NCBI RefSeq assembly: GCF_020400605.1
Contig: NZ_JAINRD010000008.1
Span: 124,001 to 188,000 of the forward strand
DNA length: 64,000 nt
Direction of reading: 5' to 3'
Source: Streptomyces aculeolatus
GTDB lineage: Bacteria > Actinomycetota > Actinomycetes > Streptomycetales > Streptomycetaceae
In this document: one piece after another, positions 1 to 11,511 of the stretch
How positions within the stretch are numbered: the stretch's first letter is position 1
Layout of the letters: each line of letters starts with the position of its first letter
Position numbers and translations under genes: made by a program
The notes under the pieces: model-generated
Told to the model about the DNA's origin: nothing
Seen by the model: only the letters and a program-made list of their open reading frames with translations
The model's database searches: none

Positions 1-695
1 GGCGCGGTCGGGCCGCCCGCCCGGCCCGCGGCCAGCTCCTGCAGGAAGGGGTTGCCGGCGCGCTCGCGGCCGATGGTCGTCTGGGGGCCGTGCCCGGGCA
101 GCACCACGGTCGAGTCGTCGAGCGGCAGGCACACGCGGGCCAGCGACTGGAGGATCTCGGCGCTGTCGCCGCCGGGCAGGTCGGTGCGTCCGATGGAGCC
201 GGCGAAGAGCAGGTCGCCCGAGAAGAGGACCTGCGGCACATCCTGCTGCTCGGGCAGCCGGAAGGTCACCGACCCCTTGGTATGGCCGGGCGCGTGCGCG
301 ACGGTGAGGCTCAGTCCGGCCAGCTCCAGCTCGGCGCCGTCGGCCAGCTCGGCCACGTCGTCCGGCTCCCCCACGGTCAGCTCGCCCAGCAGCGGTGCCC
401 CGATGGACATGCCGAGCGCCTTCTCCGGATCGGCGAGCATGTACCGGTCGGCGGGGTGGATCCAGGCGGGCACGTTGTGGGCGCCGCAGACCGGGATCAC
501 CGAGGCGACGTGGTCCAGGTGCCCGTGGGTGAGCACGACCGCGACCGGCTTGAGCCGGTGCTTGGCGACGGCCTCGGCGACGCCGTCCGCGGCCTGGTGC
601 CCGGGGTCGACGATCACGCACTCCTCCCCGGCGGCCGGGGCGAGGAGGTAACAGTTGGTACCCCATGCACCCGCGGGGAACCCGGCAATGAGCAC
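1..695 (-). CDS. MBL-fold metallo-hydrolase (glyoxalase II-like), C-terminus cut by window edge
   Basis: About 231 residues are visible; the stop lies outside the window. The protein starts from GTG at 695 (MLIAGFPAGAWGTNCYLLAP) and carries the metallo-beta-lactamase signature THGHLDH near residue 55. Later metal ligands are seen in AHAPGHTKGS (His), SGDLLFAG (Asp) and LPGHGPQT (His), the order of a binuclear zinc site in the glyoxalase II / persulfide dioxygenase-like branch. The likely role is hydrolysis of a thioester or related small molecule in the cytosol; the exact substrate is not readable. It is divergent from the cyclophilin gene at 888, leaving a 190-bp shared promoter region. The family is secure, the substrate unknown. 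Confidence 0.85.
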   Translation of the reverse strand, partial: MLIAGFPAGAWGTNCYLLAPAAGEECVIVDPGHQAADGVAEAVAKHRLKPVAVVLTHGHLDHVASVIPVCGAHNVPAWIHPADRYMLADPEKALGMSIGAPLLGELTVGEPDDVAELADGAELELAGLSLTVAHAPGHTKGSVTFRLPEQQDVPQVLFSGDLLFAGSIGRTDLPGGDSAEILQSLARVCLPLDDSTVVLPGHGPQTTIGRERAGNPFLQELAAGRAGGPTA

Positions 696-887
696 GATCG
701 TCCTTCACCTGTCGGATGTCGTCGGATGTGTGCCGCCGCCGGGAGCCGCGCGGCCCGCGGCGGCCCCGGAATTGCGGCCGTTCCGAGACTACCGGCGCTC
801 CTCATCCGGCAGCGAATCGATATACGGTACGGCAACGGAATTCCGGTCCACGAACGGTTGTGGCAGCGACTCGAGGGAGAAGACGCG

Positions 888-1742
888 GTGGTCAGCAAGG
901 ACCAGCGGAGGCGGCAGCTCGCCCGGGACAAGTACGAGCGGCAGCAGCGCAGGCGCGCCGACCGCAGAAAGCACAACCGGAAGCTCGCGGCGGTCATCAC
1001 CGCCCCGCTCGTGGTGGTGATCACCGCCGTCGCGGTCGTGGCGGTCACCGGCTTCGGCTCCGACGACGACAAGAAGAAGGACGACGCCGCCGCGACGCCC
1101 AGCGCGAGCCCGGAGAAGGCGCACGACCCCTGCGGCAAGCCGGAGAAGGGCAAGCCGTCGGACAAGACGTGGAAGAAGGAGCCGGGGCTCGACATCGACG
1201 ACTCGGCGACGTACACGATGACGATGGAGACCACCTGTGGCGACATCGGCATCGAGATGGACGCGGGCAAGGCGCCGCACACGGTGAACAACATGCGCTT
1301 CCTCGCCGACGAGGGCTACTTCGACCACAGCCCGTGCCACCGGCTGACCGGCCAGGAGTCCGGCATCTTCGTCCTGCAGTGCGGCGACCCGGCCGGCACC
1401 GGCCAGGGCGGGCCCGGGTACACGATCCCGGATGAGAACCTCAAGGACAAGGCGGTCAAGGGCGGGACGTATCCCGCGGGCACCGTGGCGATGGCCAACA
1501 CCGGTCAGAAGGACTCCGGCGGCAGCCAGTTCTTCCTCGTCTACGAGGACAGCCCGCTGCCCCCCAACTACACGCCGTTCGGCCGGATCACCGACGAGGG
1601 CATGGCCACGGTCAAGACCATCGCCGAGGCCGGCGCGCAGCCGCAGGACCCGCAGACCGGCAACACCGCCCCGAACGCGACGGTGGTCATCAACAAGGCG
1701 ACCGTCACCGAGGGCACCAAGGAGCAGGAGACCGACCACTGA
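888..1742 (+). CDS. Membrane-anchored cyclophilin-type peptidyl-prolyl isomerase
   Basis: A 284-aa protein. I chose GTG 888 (MVSKDQRRRQLARDKYERQ) because a purine-rich stretch (gagggaga) sits 8 bases upstream and the segment before it reads as non-coding. A basic N-terminus is followed by one membrane span at about residues 36-56 (VITAPLVVVITAVAVVAVTG), then a Ser/Pro/Lys linker and a cyclophilin domain from about residue 105. Motifs include YFDHSPCHRL (catalytic Arg) and GGSQFFLVY (canonical GSQFF). The protein probably catalyses proline isomerisation in exported proteins on the outer face of the membrane. Families of this type sit beside the MBL hydrolase in streptomycetes. Confidence 0.9.
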   Translation: MVSKDQRRRQLARDKYERQQRRRADRRKHNRKLAAVITAPLVVVITAVAVVAVTGFGSDDDKKKDDAAATPSASPEKAHDPCGKPEKGKPSDKTWKKEPGLDIDDSATYTMTMETTCGDIGIEMDAGKAPHTVNNMRFLADEGYFDHSPCHRLTGQESGIFVLQCGDPAGTGQGGPGYTIPDENLKDKAVKGGTYPAGTVAMANTGQKDSGGSQFFLVYEDSPLPPNYTPFGRITDEGMATVKTIAEAGAQPQDPQTGNTAPNATVVINKATVTEGTKEQETDH

Positions 1743-1972
1743 GCCACCGCCGGGGCCGCGTCGTTACGGGATTGGTCTCGCGCGGGATGCGGACAGCCGG
1801 CCCGCCGTTCGCCTATGTTGGCGTTGTGCAGGTGCGGGGGTGCCGGCGGCAGTCGCTTTCGCCCGCCGCCGGATCGGCCGGATCCGGTACCCCATCCCCT
1901 TTCCGGCCGCAGACAACTGTGGAAGACGCCGCCGGGCTGCCGGGCCCGCGGGGCGTCATGTGAGGAGGCGCT

Positions 1973-3202
1973 GTGAGCAGCGACCCATGGGGCCGGGTCG
2001 ACGAGACGGGCACCGTGTACGTGCGTACCGCCGACGGCGAGCGAGTCGTCGGCTCCTGGCAGGCGGGCTCGGCCGAAGAGGCACTCGCCTACTTCAAGCG
2101 CAAGTACGAGGGCCTGGTCGTGGAGATCGGCCTCCTCGAGCGCCGGGTACAGACCACCGACCTGTCCAGCAAGGACGCCACCACCGCCATCGAGCACCTG
2201 CGCGCGCAGGTCTCGGAGGCGCACGCGGTCGGGGATCTGGACGCGCTGACGGCACGGCTCGACCGGCTGGTGGAGGCGGTGGGCGCCCGTCAGGAGGAGC
2301 GCAAGGCGGCCAAGGCCAAGCATCAGCAGGAGGTGCGCGAGTCCAAGGAGGCGGTGGTCGCCGAGGCGGAGGAGCTGGCGCAGAGCGAGCAGTGGCGCGC
2401 GGCGGGCGAGCGGCTGCGCGAGCTGGTGGAGACCTGGAAGGGTCTGCCGCGGCTGGACCGCAGGAGCGACGACGAGCTGTGGCACCGCTTCAGCCACGCG
2501 CGTTCGGCGTTCTCCAAGCGCCGCAAGGCGCACTTCGCGTCCCTCGACGCCCAGCGCGAGGAGGCCAGGCGGCGCAAGGAGAAGCTGGTCGAGGAGGCGG
2601 AGGCGCTCTCCGGCTCCCGTGAGTGGGGGCCGACGGCCGCCCGCTACCGGGAGCTGATGGCGGACTGGAAGGCCGCCGGCCGCGCCCAGCGGGACCAGGA
2701 GGAGGACCTGTGGGCCCGCTTCCGGGGCGCGCAGGACGTCTTCTTCCAGGCCCGCAGCGAGGTCTTCGCCGAGCGGGACACCGAGCAGCGCGAGAACCTG
2801 ACGCGCAAGGAGGAGCTGGTCGCGGAGGCGGAGAAGCTGCTGCCGGTCACCGACCTCAAGACCGCGAGGGGCGCCTTCCGCTCGATCAACGAGCGGTGGG
2901 AGGCCATCGGGCACGTGCCGCGGGACGCCCGGGCGAAGATCGAGGCCCGGATGCACGCCGTGGAGCGCTCGATCGGCGAGGCGGAGGAGGCCGAGTGGCG
3001 CCGTACGAACCCGGAGGCGCGGGCGCGCGCCGAGGGGCTCACGGGGCAGTTGCAGGACGCCGTCGACAAGCTCCACCGGCAGATCGAGCAGGCCCGGGCG
3101 CAGGGCAACAACGCCAAGGCCGACAAGCTGGCCCGTGAGCTGGAGGGCCGGCAGGCGCTGCTCGACCAGGCGCTCAAGGGCCTGCGGGAGTTCGGCGGCT
3201 GA
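1973..3202 (+). CDS. DUF349 domain protein, coiled-coil rich
   Basis: 409 residues. GTG 1973 has an AGGAGG ribosome site 4 bases upstream. The protein is highly charged with long helical segments. It contains repeated DUF349 units of the form W-K-x-(A/L)-G-x-x-x-R-x-x-(D/Q)-x-x-L-W-x-R-F; examples are WKGLPRLDRRSDDELWHRF at about residues 155-173 and WKAAGRAQRDQEEDLWARF at about 232-250. The C-terminal 100 residues are predicted coiled coil. DUF349 proteins have no settled biochemical role that I can cite. The 230 bp upstream hold no gene I can support. It converges on relA with a shared terminator. Confidence 0.85.
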   Translation: MSSDPWGRVDETGTVYVRTADGERVVGSWQAGSAEEALAYFKRKYEGLVVEIGLLERRVQTTDLSSKDATTAIEHLRAQVSEAHAVGDLDALTARLDRLVEAVGARQEERKAAKAKHQQEVRESKEAVVAEAEELAQSEQWRAAGERLRELVETWKGLPRLDRRSDDELWHRFSHARSAFSKRRKAHFASLDAQREEARRRKEKLVEEAEALSGSREWGPTAARYRELMADWKAAGRAQRDQEEDLWARFRGAQDVFFQARSEVFAERDTEQRENLTRKEELVAEAEKLLPVTDLKTARGAFRSINERWEAIGHVPRDARAKIEARMHAVERSIGEAEEAEWRRTNPEARARAEGLTGQLQDAVDKLHRQIEQARAQGNNAKADKLARELEGRQALLDQALKGLREFGG

Positions 3203-3223
3203 GCGGCCGGGCAGTACGTACGT

Positions 3224-3257
3224 GACGAGGGCCCCGCCGGACGGCGGGGCCCTCGTC
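3224..3257. terminator. Bidirectional terminator between DUF349 gene and relA
   Basis: A perfect 16-bp inverted repeat (gacgagggccccgccg / cggcggggccctcgtc) with a 2-base centre sits between convergent genes. Partial complementarity (tacgtac) extends on both sides, so either transcript could fold it. Confidence 0.85.
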
Positions 3258-3290
3258 ATATACGTACGCGGACGGTGGCGGCGGGTGCGC

Positions 3291-5786
<2,496 letters not shown>

Positions 5787-5924
5787 GAGCACTCCTTGAC
5801 GGTGGACGGCCCACGGGGAGATCCCCGGAACTGCCATGGTATCTGCCGTCCCGGCCCCGCCACCCGGCAACGGCACGACCAGGCCCCCGACCAGGCACAA
5901 CGCCGACCGGGGAGCGTATACGGG

Positions 5925-5959
5925 CCGCGGGCGGCCGGGCGGGGCCCGGCCGCCCGCGG
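5925..5959 (-). terminator. Terminator of apt
   Basis: A 16-bp perfect GC stem (ccgcgggcggccgggc / gcccggccgcccgcgg) with a GGG loop lies 6 bases beyond the apt stop codon on the minus strand. Confidence 0.8.
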
Positions 5960-5965
5960 GTGCCG

Positions 5966-6514
5966 TCAGACCGTGACGAGCGCGTCCAGCCGGGCGCCGG
6001 CGAGCGCCTGCTCGACGCGCGCCCGGCCAGCCAGGAAACCCAGCTCCAGCAGCACGGCCAGACCCGTCACCGTGCCGCCGGCCCGTCTGATGAGCTGCAC
6101 CGACGCCTCCGCGGTGCCTCCGGTGGCCAGCACGTCGTCGACGACGAGGACGCGGTCGCCCGGCTCCAGGGCATCGGCGTGTATCTCGATCTCCGCCGTG
6201 CCGTACTCCAGGTCGTACGCCTGCCCGAGGGTAGCGCCGGGGAGCTTGCCCGCCTTGCGTACGGGCACGAAGCCGATCCCCGCGCGCACCGCGACCGGCG
6301 CCGCCAGGATGAAGCCGCGCGCCTCCAGGCCGACGACCTTCTGCGCGCCCTGCTCCCGGCAGACCTCGGTGAGGGCGTCCGTGAGCACGGCGAACGCCTT
6401 GGCGTCGGCCAGCAGCGGCGTGATGTCCTTGAACATCACGCCCGGCTGCGGGTAGTCCGGCACGTCCTGGATCCGGCTGAGCAGCAGCTCCCTGGTCCCG
6501 TCGGGCACGCTCAC
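5966..6514 (-). CDS. apt: Adenine phosphoribosyltransferase
   Basis: 182 aa, with a GTG start overlapping the secF stop by 4 bases (translational coupling). It converts adenine plus PRPP to AMP in purine salvage. Motifs include the N-terminal FKDITPLLAD typical of APRT, GLEARGFILAAPVA, and the PRPP-binding loop VLVVDDVLATGGT at about residues 123-135. Length matches the family. Its place directly after yajC-secD-secF and before relA is the common actinobacterial order. Confidence 0.97.
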   Translation of the reverse strand: MSVPDGTRELLLSRIQDVPDYPQPGVMFKDITPLLADAKAFAVLTDALTEVCREQGAQKVVGLEARGFILAAPVAVRAGIGFVPVRKAGKLPGATLGQAYDLEYGTAEIEIHADALEPGDRVLVVDDVLATGGTAEASVQLIRRAGGTVTGLAVLLELGFLAGRARVEQALAGARLDALVTV

Positions 6515-7710
6515 CGGCGCTTGCCCCCCGACCGGCCGCCGCGGCTGCCGGAGGGCCGGCCGCGGCCGCGCTGGCGGGACACCGGCTGCTGCCGGCGGCC
6601 CTCGGCCCGCGGCGGGCCGACGACGCCCTGGCCCGCGGGCTCGGGGTCACGCGGGTCGTCCTCGGGCTCGTCGCCCCCGCCCTCCGCGCCGGGGTCGTCG
6701 TCGCGCCGGGCCGACGGCTTCTCGCCGCGGGCGGCGGCGCGGGCGTCGGAGGCGCGGCGGGCGGCCACGCGCTTGTTGTGGGCCTGTATGGCGGGGTCGC
6801 GCTCCTTGAAGTCGACCACCAGCGGGGTGGCGATGAAGATCGAGGAGTACGCGCCGGCCGCGAGGCCGACGAACAGCGACAGCGCGATGTCGTTGAGCAT
6901 GCCGCCGCCGAGGACGCCGCCGCCGATGAACAGCAGGCCGGCGACCGGCAGCAGGGCCACGACGGAGGTGTTGATGGAACGGACGAGCGTGCCGTTGAGG
7001 CTGCGGTTGGCCGCCTCGCGGTAGGTGAAGCCCGTCTGTTTGGTGATGTCCTTCGTGCTCTCCTTGAGGCCGTCGAAGACCACCACCGTGTCGTACAGCG
7101 AGTAACCGAGGATGGTCAGCAGGCCGATGACCGTGCCCGGGGTGACTTCGAAGCCGACGATCGTGTAGACGCCGACCGTGATCGTCAGGTCGTGGATCAG
7201 CGCGACCAGCGCCGAGAGCGCCATGCGCCACTCGAAGGCGATGGCGAGGTAGATCACCACGAGGACCATGAAGATCGCCAGGCCCTGCCAGGCCTTGTTG
7301 GCGATCTGCTCGCCCCAGCTGGGGCCGACGAGCTGGTCGTTGATGTCCGCCGCGTCGACGTTCAGCTCTTCGGCGAGCGCCGACTTGACCTGGTCGGACT
7401 GCTGCGTCTCGATGCTGCTGACCTGGATGCGGAGCTTCCCGCTGCCCAGCTCCTGGACGATCGCCTGGTGCCCCGAGGCTTCCTCGGCGACCTCCTGGGC
7501 CTGCGAGACCGAGGTCTCGGTCTTCGGGGTGGTGAAGACCGCACCGCCCTCGAACTCGATGCCCATGTTCAGGCCGCGGATGAAGAAGCCCGCGATCGCG
7601 ATGATCGTGATGAGGATCGAGACGCCGTACCAGAGGAACCGCTTCGCGACGAAGTCGTAGCCGGCCTCACCGCGGTAGAGGCGGGCGCCGAGGGTGCCGA
7701 GGCGCGACAT
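6511..7710 (-). CDS. secF: Protein translocase subunit SecF
   Basis: 399 aa, ATG with GGAGGT upstream. This RND-type accessory subunit works with SecD and YajC to use proton motive force late in Sec export. A first transmembrane helix lies at about residues 27-46, an extracytoplasmic P1 domain at about 50-140, and five helices between about 150 and 310. The signature LGYSLYDTVVVFDGLKES is at about 215. After the last helix there is an unusually long charged tail of about 80 residues, rich in Arg, Gly, Asp and Pro and ending GRSGGKRR, probably disordered and cytosolic. The gene starts 1 base before the end of secD and overlaps apt by 4 bases. Confidence 0.97.
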   Translation of the reverse strand: MSRLGTLGARLYRGEAGYDFVAKRFLWYGVSILITIIAIAGFFIRGLNMGIEFEGGAVFTTPKTETSVSQAQEVAEEASGHQAIVQELGSGKLRIQVSSIETQQSDQVKSALAEELNVDAADINDQLVGPSWGEQIANKAWQGLAIFMVLVVIYLAIAFEWRMALSALVALIHDLTITVGVYTIVGFEVTPGTVIGLLTILGYSLYDTVVVFDGLKESTKDITKQTGFTYREAANRSLNGTLVRSINTSVVALLPVAGLLFIGGGVLGGGMLNDIALSLFVGLAAGAYSSIFIATPLVVDFKERDPAIQAHNKRVAARRASDARAAARGEKPSARRDDDPGAEGGGDEPEDDPRDPEPAGQGVVGPPRAEGRRQQPVSRQRGRGRPSGSRGGRSGGKRR

Positions 7711-7711
7711 C

Positions 7712-9487
7712 TCAGACCTCCTTCGGGTTGACGGGACCGGCGGCGCGCGGGCGGCCGCGCAGCGGTGGCCTGGCTCCCAGCCGTTTGGGATCGAGCCCGG
7801 ACCAGGGATGGCCGCTGGCGAAGAACCGCTTGCGGGCCAGGATGGTCATCACCGGCTTGGTGAAGAGGAAGACCACGACCACGTCGAGGAGCGTGGTCAG
7901 ACCCAGCGTGAAGGCGAAGCCCTGCACCTTGCCGACGGTGACCGCGAAGAGCACGGCCGCGGCGAGGAACGACACGAAGTCGGACACCAGGATGGTGCGC
8001 CGGGCCCGCGGCCAGCCCCGCTCCACGGCGGGGCGCAGCGTGCGCCCCTCGCGGATCTCGTCGCGGATGCGCTCGAAGTAGACGATGAACGAGTCGGCCG
8101 TGATGCCGATCGCCACGATCGCCCCGCAGACCGCCGGGAGGTTCAGCGCGAAGCCGATGCCCGGGCCGAGCAGGGCCATGATCGTGTACGTGAGGGCGGC
8201 GGAGACCAGGAGGCTGACGACGGCCACCAGGGCCAGCCCGCGGTAGTACGCGACGAGGTAGATGATCACCAGCGCCAGCCCGATGGCGCCGGCGATGAGG
8301 CCGGCCTTGAGCTGCTCGTTGCCGAGGGCCGGCGAGACGGTGGTGACCTCGGACTCCTCGAAGGACAGCGGCAGGGCGCCGTAGGACAGGACGTTGGCCA
8401 GCTCCTCGGCCGACTCCTGGTTGAAGCTGCCGGAGATCTGCGCCCGGCCGCCGGTGATCGACTCGTCGACGGACGGCGCGGAGACGACCTCGCCGTCCAG
8501 CTCGATGGCGAACTGGTTGTTCGGCGGCGCCTGGCCGGCGAGCGTGCCGGTGACGTCGGCGAACTTGTCGGAACCCTTGCCGTTGAACTCCAGCTGCACG
8601 ATCCAGCCGGAGCCCTGCTGGGCGTCGTACGTGGCGGAGGCGTCGTCGACGTCCGTGCCCTCGACCTCGGCCGGGCCGAGCGCGTACTTGTACGCGCCGT
8701 CGCTGTCGCACGCGACGACGGTGTCGGTCGGCTTGGCGTTCTCGCCGATCTTGGTGCGCTCCTCGGCGTTGGAGCAGTCCAGCGCGTCCAGCTTCTTCTG
8801 CACGTCGGCGGGGACCTGGCCCGTGGGCGCCTGCTCGGCCGGGGGCGGCGTGTCTGCGGGCGGCTCCTGCGACTGGGTCGGGCTGGGCGAGTCGTCGGCC
8901 TGGGCGAGGCCCTCGGACAGGGCCCGGCCCTGCTCGGTGGCGTCGTCGCCGGGGCTGGCCTCGTCGGAGGCGGTCTCGGACGGGGACGGCGAGGTGGAGG
9001 CGTCCTTGTCCTTCTCCTTGTCCCCGGAGTCCTCGTCCTTGTTCCCGGACTCCGAGGGCTTCGGCGCCGGGGCCTCGTTCACCTCGTACGACAGGACGGG
9101 GCGGAAGAAGAGCCGCGCGGTGGTGCCCACCTGCTCGCGCGCCGTCTTCTGGTTGGTGCCCTTGGGGATGTTGACGATGATGTGCCGGTCGCCCTGGGTC
9201 TGGACTTCCGCCTCCTGCACACCGAGGCCGTTGACGCGGCGCTCGATGATATTGACGGCGGTATCCATATTGGTGGAGTTGATCGCGTTCTCGCTGCCCG
9301 GCTGGGACTTGGCCTCCAGCGTGATACTGGTGCCGCCGGCGAGGTCGATACCGAGGCGCGGGGTGGTGTGCCCGGAGAGGAACATCCCACCGGTGAGCGC
9401 GGCGATCGCGGTCAGGATCAGCAGCAGGGGGCGCCAGGGCCTGCCGTGAGATCCCTGGGACCTGCGGCCCGTTTTGGGTGCTGCCAC
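7712..9487 (-). CDS. secD: Protein translocase subunit SecD
   Basis: 591 aa, GTG start with AGGAGA about 9 bases upstream. The N-terminal helix is at about residues 20-39, followed by RLGIDLAGGTSITLEA, the conserved SecD D1 motif. The P1 region is interrupted at about residues 142-235 by a low-complexity acidic Ser/Pro/Glu/Asp insert (for example SGDKEKDKDASTSPSPSE), common in high-GC actinobacteria. The second half has SecD motif D4 (YGALPLSF, AGAIGLALVIIYL) and GIGFALNLPAVCGAIVAIG before the remaining helices. It partners SecF, encoded immediately downstream. Confidence 0.97.
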   Translation of the reverse strand: MAAPKTGRRSQGSHGRPWRPLLLILTAIAALTGGMFLSGHTTPRLGIDLAGGTSITLEAKSQPGSENAINSTNMDTAVNIIERRVNGLGVQEAEVQTQGDRHIIVNIPKGTNQKTAREQVGTTARLFFRPVLSYEVNEAPAPKPSESGNKDEDSGDKEKDKDASTSPSPSETASDEASPGDDATEQGRALSEGLAQADDSPSPTQSQEPPADTPPPAEQAPTGQVPADVQKKLDALDCSNAEERTKIGENAKPTDTVVACDSDGAYKYALGPAEVEGTDVDDASATYDAQQGSGWIVQLEFNGKGSDKFADVTGTLAGQAPPNNQFAIELDGEVVSAPSVDESITGGRAQISGSFNQESAEELANVLSYGALPLSFEESEVTTVSPALGNEQLKAGLIAGAIGLALVIIYLVAYYRGLALVAVVSLLVSAALTYTIMALLGPGIGFALNLPAVCGAIVAIGITADSFIVYFERIRDEIREGRTLRPAVERGWPRARRTILVSDFVSFLAAAVLFAVTVGKVQGFAFTLGLTTLLDVVVVFLFTKPVMTILARKRFFASGHPWSGLDPKRLGARPPLRGRPRAAGPVNPKEV

Positions 9488-9648
9488 CTTCTCGATTCTC
9501 CTGTCCAGACGCCGCGCGGCGCAGCTCGTCGCGCGGTCACGAAGTGTAGCCCCGCGATGCCGCGAGGCGAAAAGTGACCGGTCCCCCGTTCACCGCGGCC
9601 GGCGGGGCCTCCGCAACAAGGTGCGGGGCCGCCGCCGAACGGCCGCGG

Positions 9649-10158
9649 TCACTTCGCGGCGGAGCCGCCGTTCTTCTTCTTCTCGTCCTCGTCGGCGGCG
9701 TCCGCGGCATCCGCGTCGCCGTCGGCGGCGTCGTCCGCCGCGTCCTTCTTGTCGAGGTCGATCTTGTCCGACGTCTCCCGGCGGTCGTCCTCGTCGGCGG
9801 TGTCGTCACCGTCGGCGGATTCCGTCAGCGAGGACGCGTCGTCGGGCGCGGTGATCTCCTCGTCGTCGAACTCCGGAGCGCCGTGCACGATGCGGTTGTA
9901 TTCGGCGTCGTCCAGGACGGCGCCGATGGAGTTCTTCGCGTAGATCGCGTGCACTCCTGGGGCCACCTCCAGAAGGAGGGTGTCCTCGTGGACCTCCTTG
10001 ACCGTGGCGTACATGCCGCCGACGGTCCGCACGCCGCTGCCCGGCTGCAATTGGTCCCGCATGCTCATCATCTGGCGCTGCTTGTTCTTTGCCGAGCGGG
10101 TCATCAGGAACATCGCCCCGATGAGCACGATGAACGGCAAGAGAATCGTGATATCCAC
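9649..10158 (-). CDS. yajC: Preprotein translocase subunit YajC
   Basis: 169 aa, GTG start. One N-terminal membrane span (ITILLPFIVLIGAMFLM) is followed by the YajC core with KNKQRQMMSMRDQLQPGSGV and VGGMYATVKEVHEDTLLLEV. The C-terminal half (about residues 105-169) is a strongly acidic Asp/Ala-rich tail ending in KKKNGGSAAK, longer than in E. coli (110 aa). It opens the yajC-secD-secF operon; 160 bp separate it from secD. The tail is lineage-specific and its function is not evident. Confidence 0.93.
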   Translation of the reverse strand: MDITILLPFIVLIGAMFLMTRSAKNKQRQMMSMRDQLQPGSGVRTVGGMYATVKEVHEDTLLLEVAPGVHAIYAKNSIGAVLDDAEYNRIVHGAPEFDDEEITAPDDASSLTESADGDDTADEDDRRETSDKIDLDKKDAADDAADGDADAADAADEDEKKKNGGSAAK

Positions 10159-10322
10159 GGTGTCCGGGTTTCCTTCGTAGGACCGCGTTCGCCACGGCCT
10201 CGTTCTGGGGGGCGGGGGTGCCCTCCGGTTCCGGAAGGCGTCGGCGGAGTCTAAGCGGTTTCCGCCGTGTGAACAACGCCCAGCATGTCACCCGGGTTCC
10301 GTAACCGGCGACTCTCCGCGCC

Positions 10323-10380
10323 GCCCCGGTACGTGCCGGGGCGCCCGTGCCGCCGGGGCCCGTCCCGCCCGGCGACGGGC
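10323..10380 (-). terminator. Two stem-loops after ruvB
   Basis: Two GC stems, gccccgg/ccggggc (10323-10342) and gcccgtc/gacgggc (10358-10380), lie directly beyond the ruvB stop in the 242-bp gap before yajC. They look like tandem terminator hairpins without a clear T run. The rest of this gap shows nothing I can name. Confidence 0.55.
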
Positions 10381-10400
10381 CCGGCGGGCGCGGCGGGCGC

Positions 10401-11444
10401 TCAGAAGGCGGTCTGCTGCATGCCGCCGCCGGGCTGCGGGGGCGTGAGGCCCAGGTGGGCCCAGGCCGCGGGGGTGGCGACGCGGCCGCGGGGCGTGCGG
10501 GCCAGCAGCCCTTCGCGTACGAGGAAGGGCTCGGCAACCTCCTCGACGGTCTCCCGCTCCTCCCCCACCGCCACGGCCAGCGTGGACAGCCCGACGGGGC
10601 CGCCGGAGAAGAGCTTGAGCAGGGCGCCGAGGACGGCGCGGTCGAGGCGGTCGAGGCCGCGGTCGTCGACCTCGTAGACCTCCAGGCCGCGGGCGGCGAT
10701 CTCGCGGGTGATCACGCCGTCGGCCTTGACCTGGGCGTAGTCCCGCACGCGGCGCAGCAGGCGGTTCGCGATGCGGGGGGTGCCGCGGGACCGGCCGGCG
10801 ATCTCGGCGGCGCCGGCGGCGTCCACGGCGACGTCGAGGAGGTGGGCGGAGCGGTGCAGGACGCGCTCCAGCTCGGCCGGCGAGTAGAACTCCATGTGCC
10901 CGGTGAAGCCGAAGCGGTCGCGCAGCGGCGGGGGCAGCAGCCCGGCCCGGGTGGTGGCGCCGACCAGGGTGAAGGGGGGCAGCTCCAGCGGGATGGCGGT
11001 GGCGCCGGGGCCCTTGCCGACGATGACGTCGACGCGGAGGTCCTCCATCGCCATGTACAGCATCTCCTCGGCGGGACGGGACATGCGGTGCAGCTCGTCG
11101 AGGAAGAGCACCTCGCCCTCCTGGAGCGAGGAGAGGATGGCGGCCAGGTCGCCGGCGTGCTGGATGGCGGGGCCCGAGGTGATGCGGATCGGTGCGGCCA
11201 TCTCGGCGGCGACGATCATCGCGAGCGTGGTCTTGCCGAGGCCGGGGGCGCCGGAGAGCAGCACGTGGTCGGCGGCGCCGCCGCGCTGGCGGGCGGCGCG
11301 CAGCACCAGGTCGAGCTGCTCGCGCACGCGCTCCTGGCCGACGAACTCGGCCAGGTCCTTGGGGCGCAGCGCGGTCTCCACCGCCCGGTCGTCGTCGGCG
11401 GCGGCCGAGTCCACCAGCCGCGGGTCGGCGTCCTCCCAGGTCAT
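10401..11444 (-). CDS. ruvB: Holliday junction branch migration ATPase RuvB
   Basis: 347 aa, ATG start. This AAA+ helicase motor drives branch migration with RuvA at Holliday junctions. Walker A is GAPGLGKTTLA (about residue 66), Walker B VLFLDELHR (about 113), sensor region GATTRAGLLPPPLRDRFG (about 165), and a C-terminal winged-helix domain begins around 265 (GLDRLDRAVLGALLKLF). The gene is 67 bases downstream of ruvA, third in ruvC-ruvA-ruvB. Confidence 0.98.
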   Translation of the reverse strand: MTWEDADPRLVDSAAADDDRAVETALRPKDLAEFVGQERVREQLDLVLRAARQRGGAADHVLLSGAPGLGKTTLAMIVAAEMAAPIRITSGPAIQHAGDLAAILSSLQEGEVLFLDELHRMSRPAEEMLYMAMEDLRVDVIVGKGPGATAIPLELPPFTLVGATTRAGLLPPPLRDRFGFTGHMEFYSPAELERVLHRSAHLLDVAVDAAGAAEIAGRSRGTPRIANRLLRRVRDYAQVKADGVITREIAARGLEVYEVDDRGLDRLDRAVLGALLKLFSGGPVGLSTLAVAVGEERETVEEVAEPFLVREGLLARTPRGRVATPAAWAHLGLTPPQPGGGMQQTAF

Positions 11445-11511
11445 CGTGGATCCGTCCGTCGTGGTTCGGGTGCCGGTGCGGTGCGTCGTACGCCCCGGGA
11501 GCGGGGCGGCG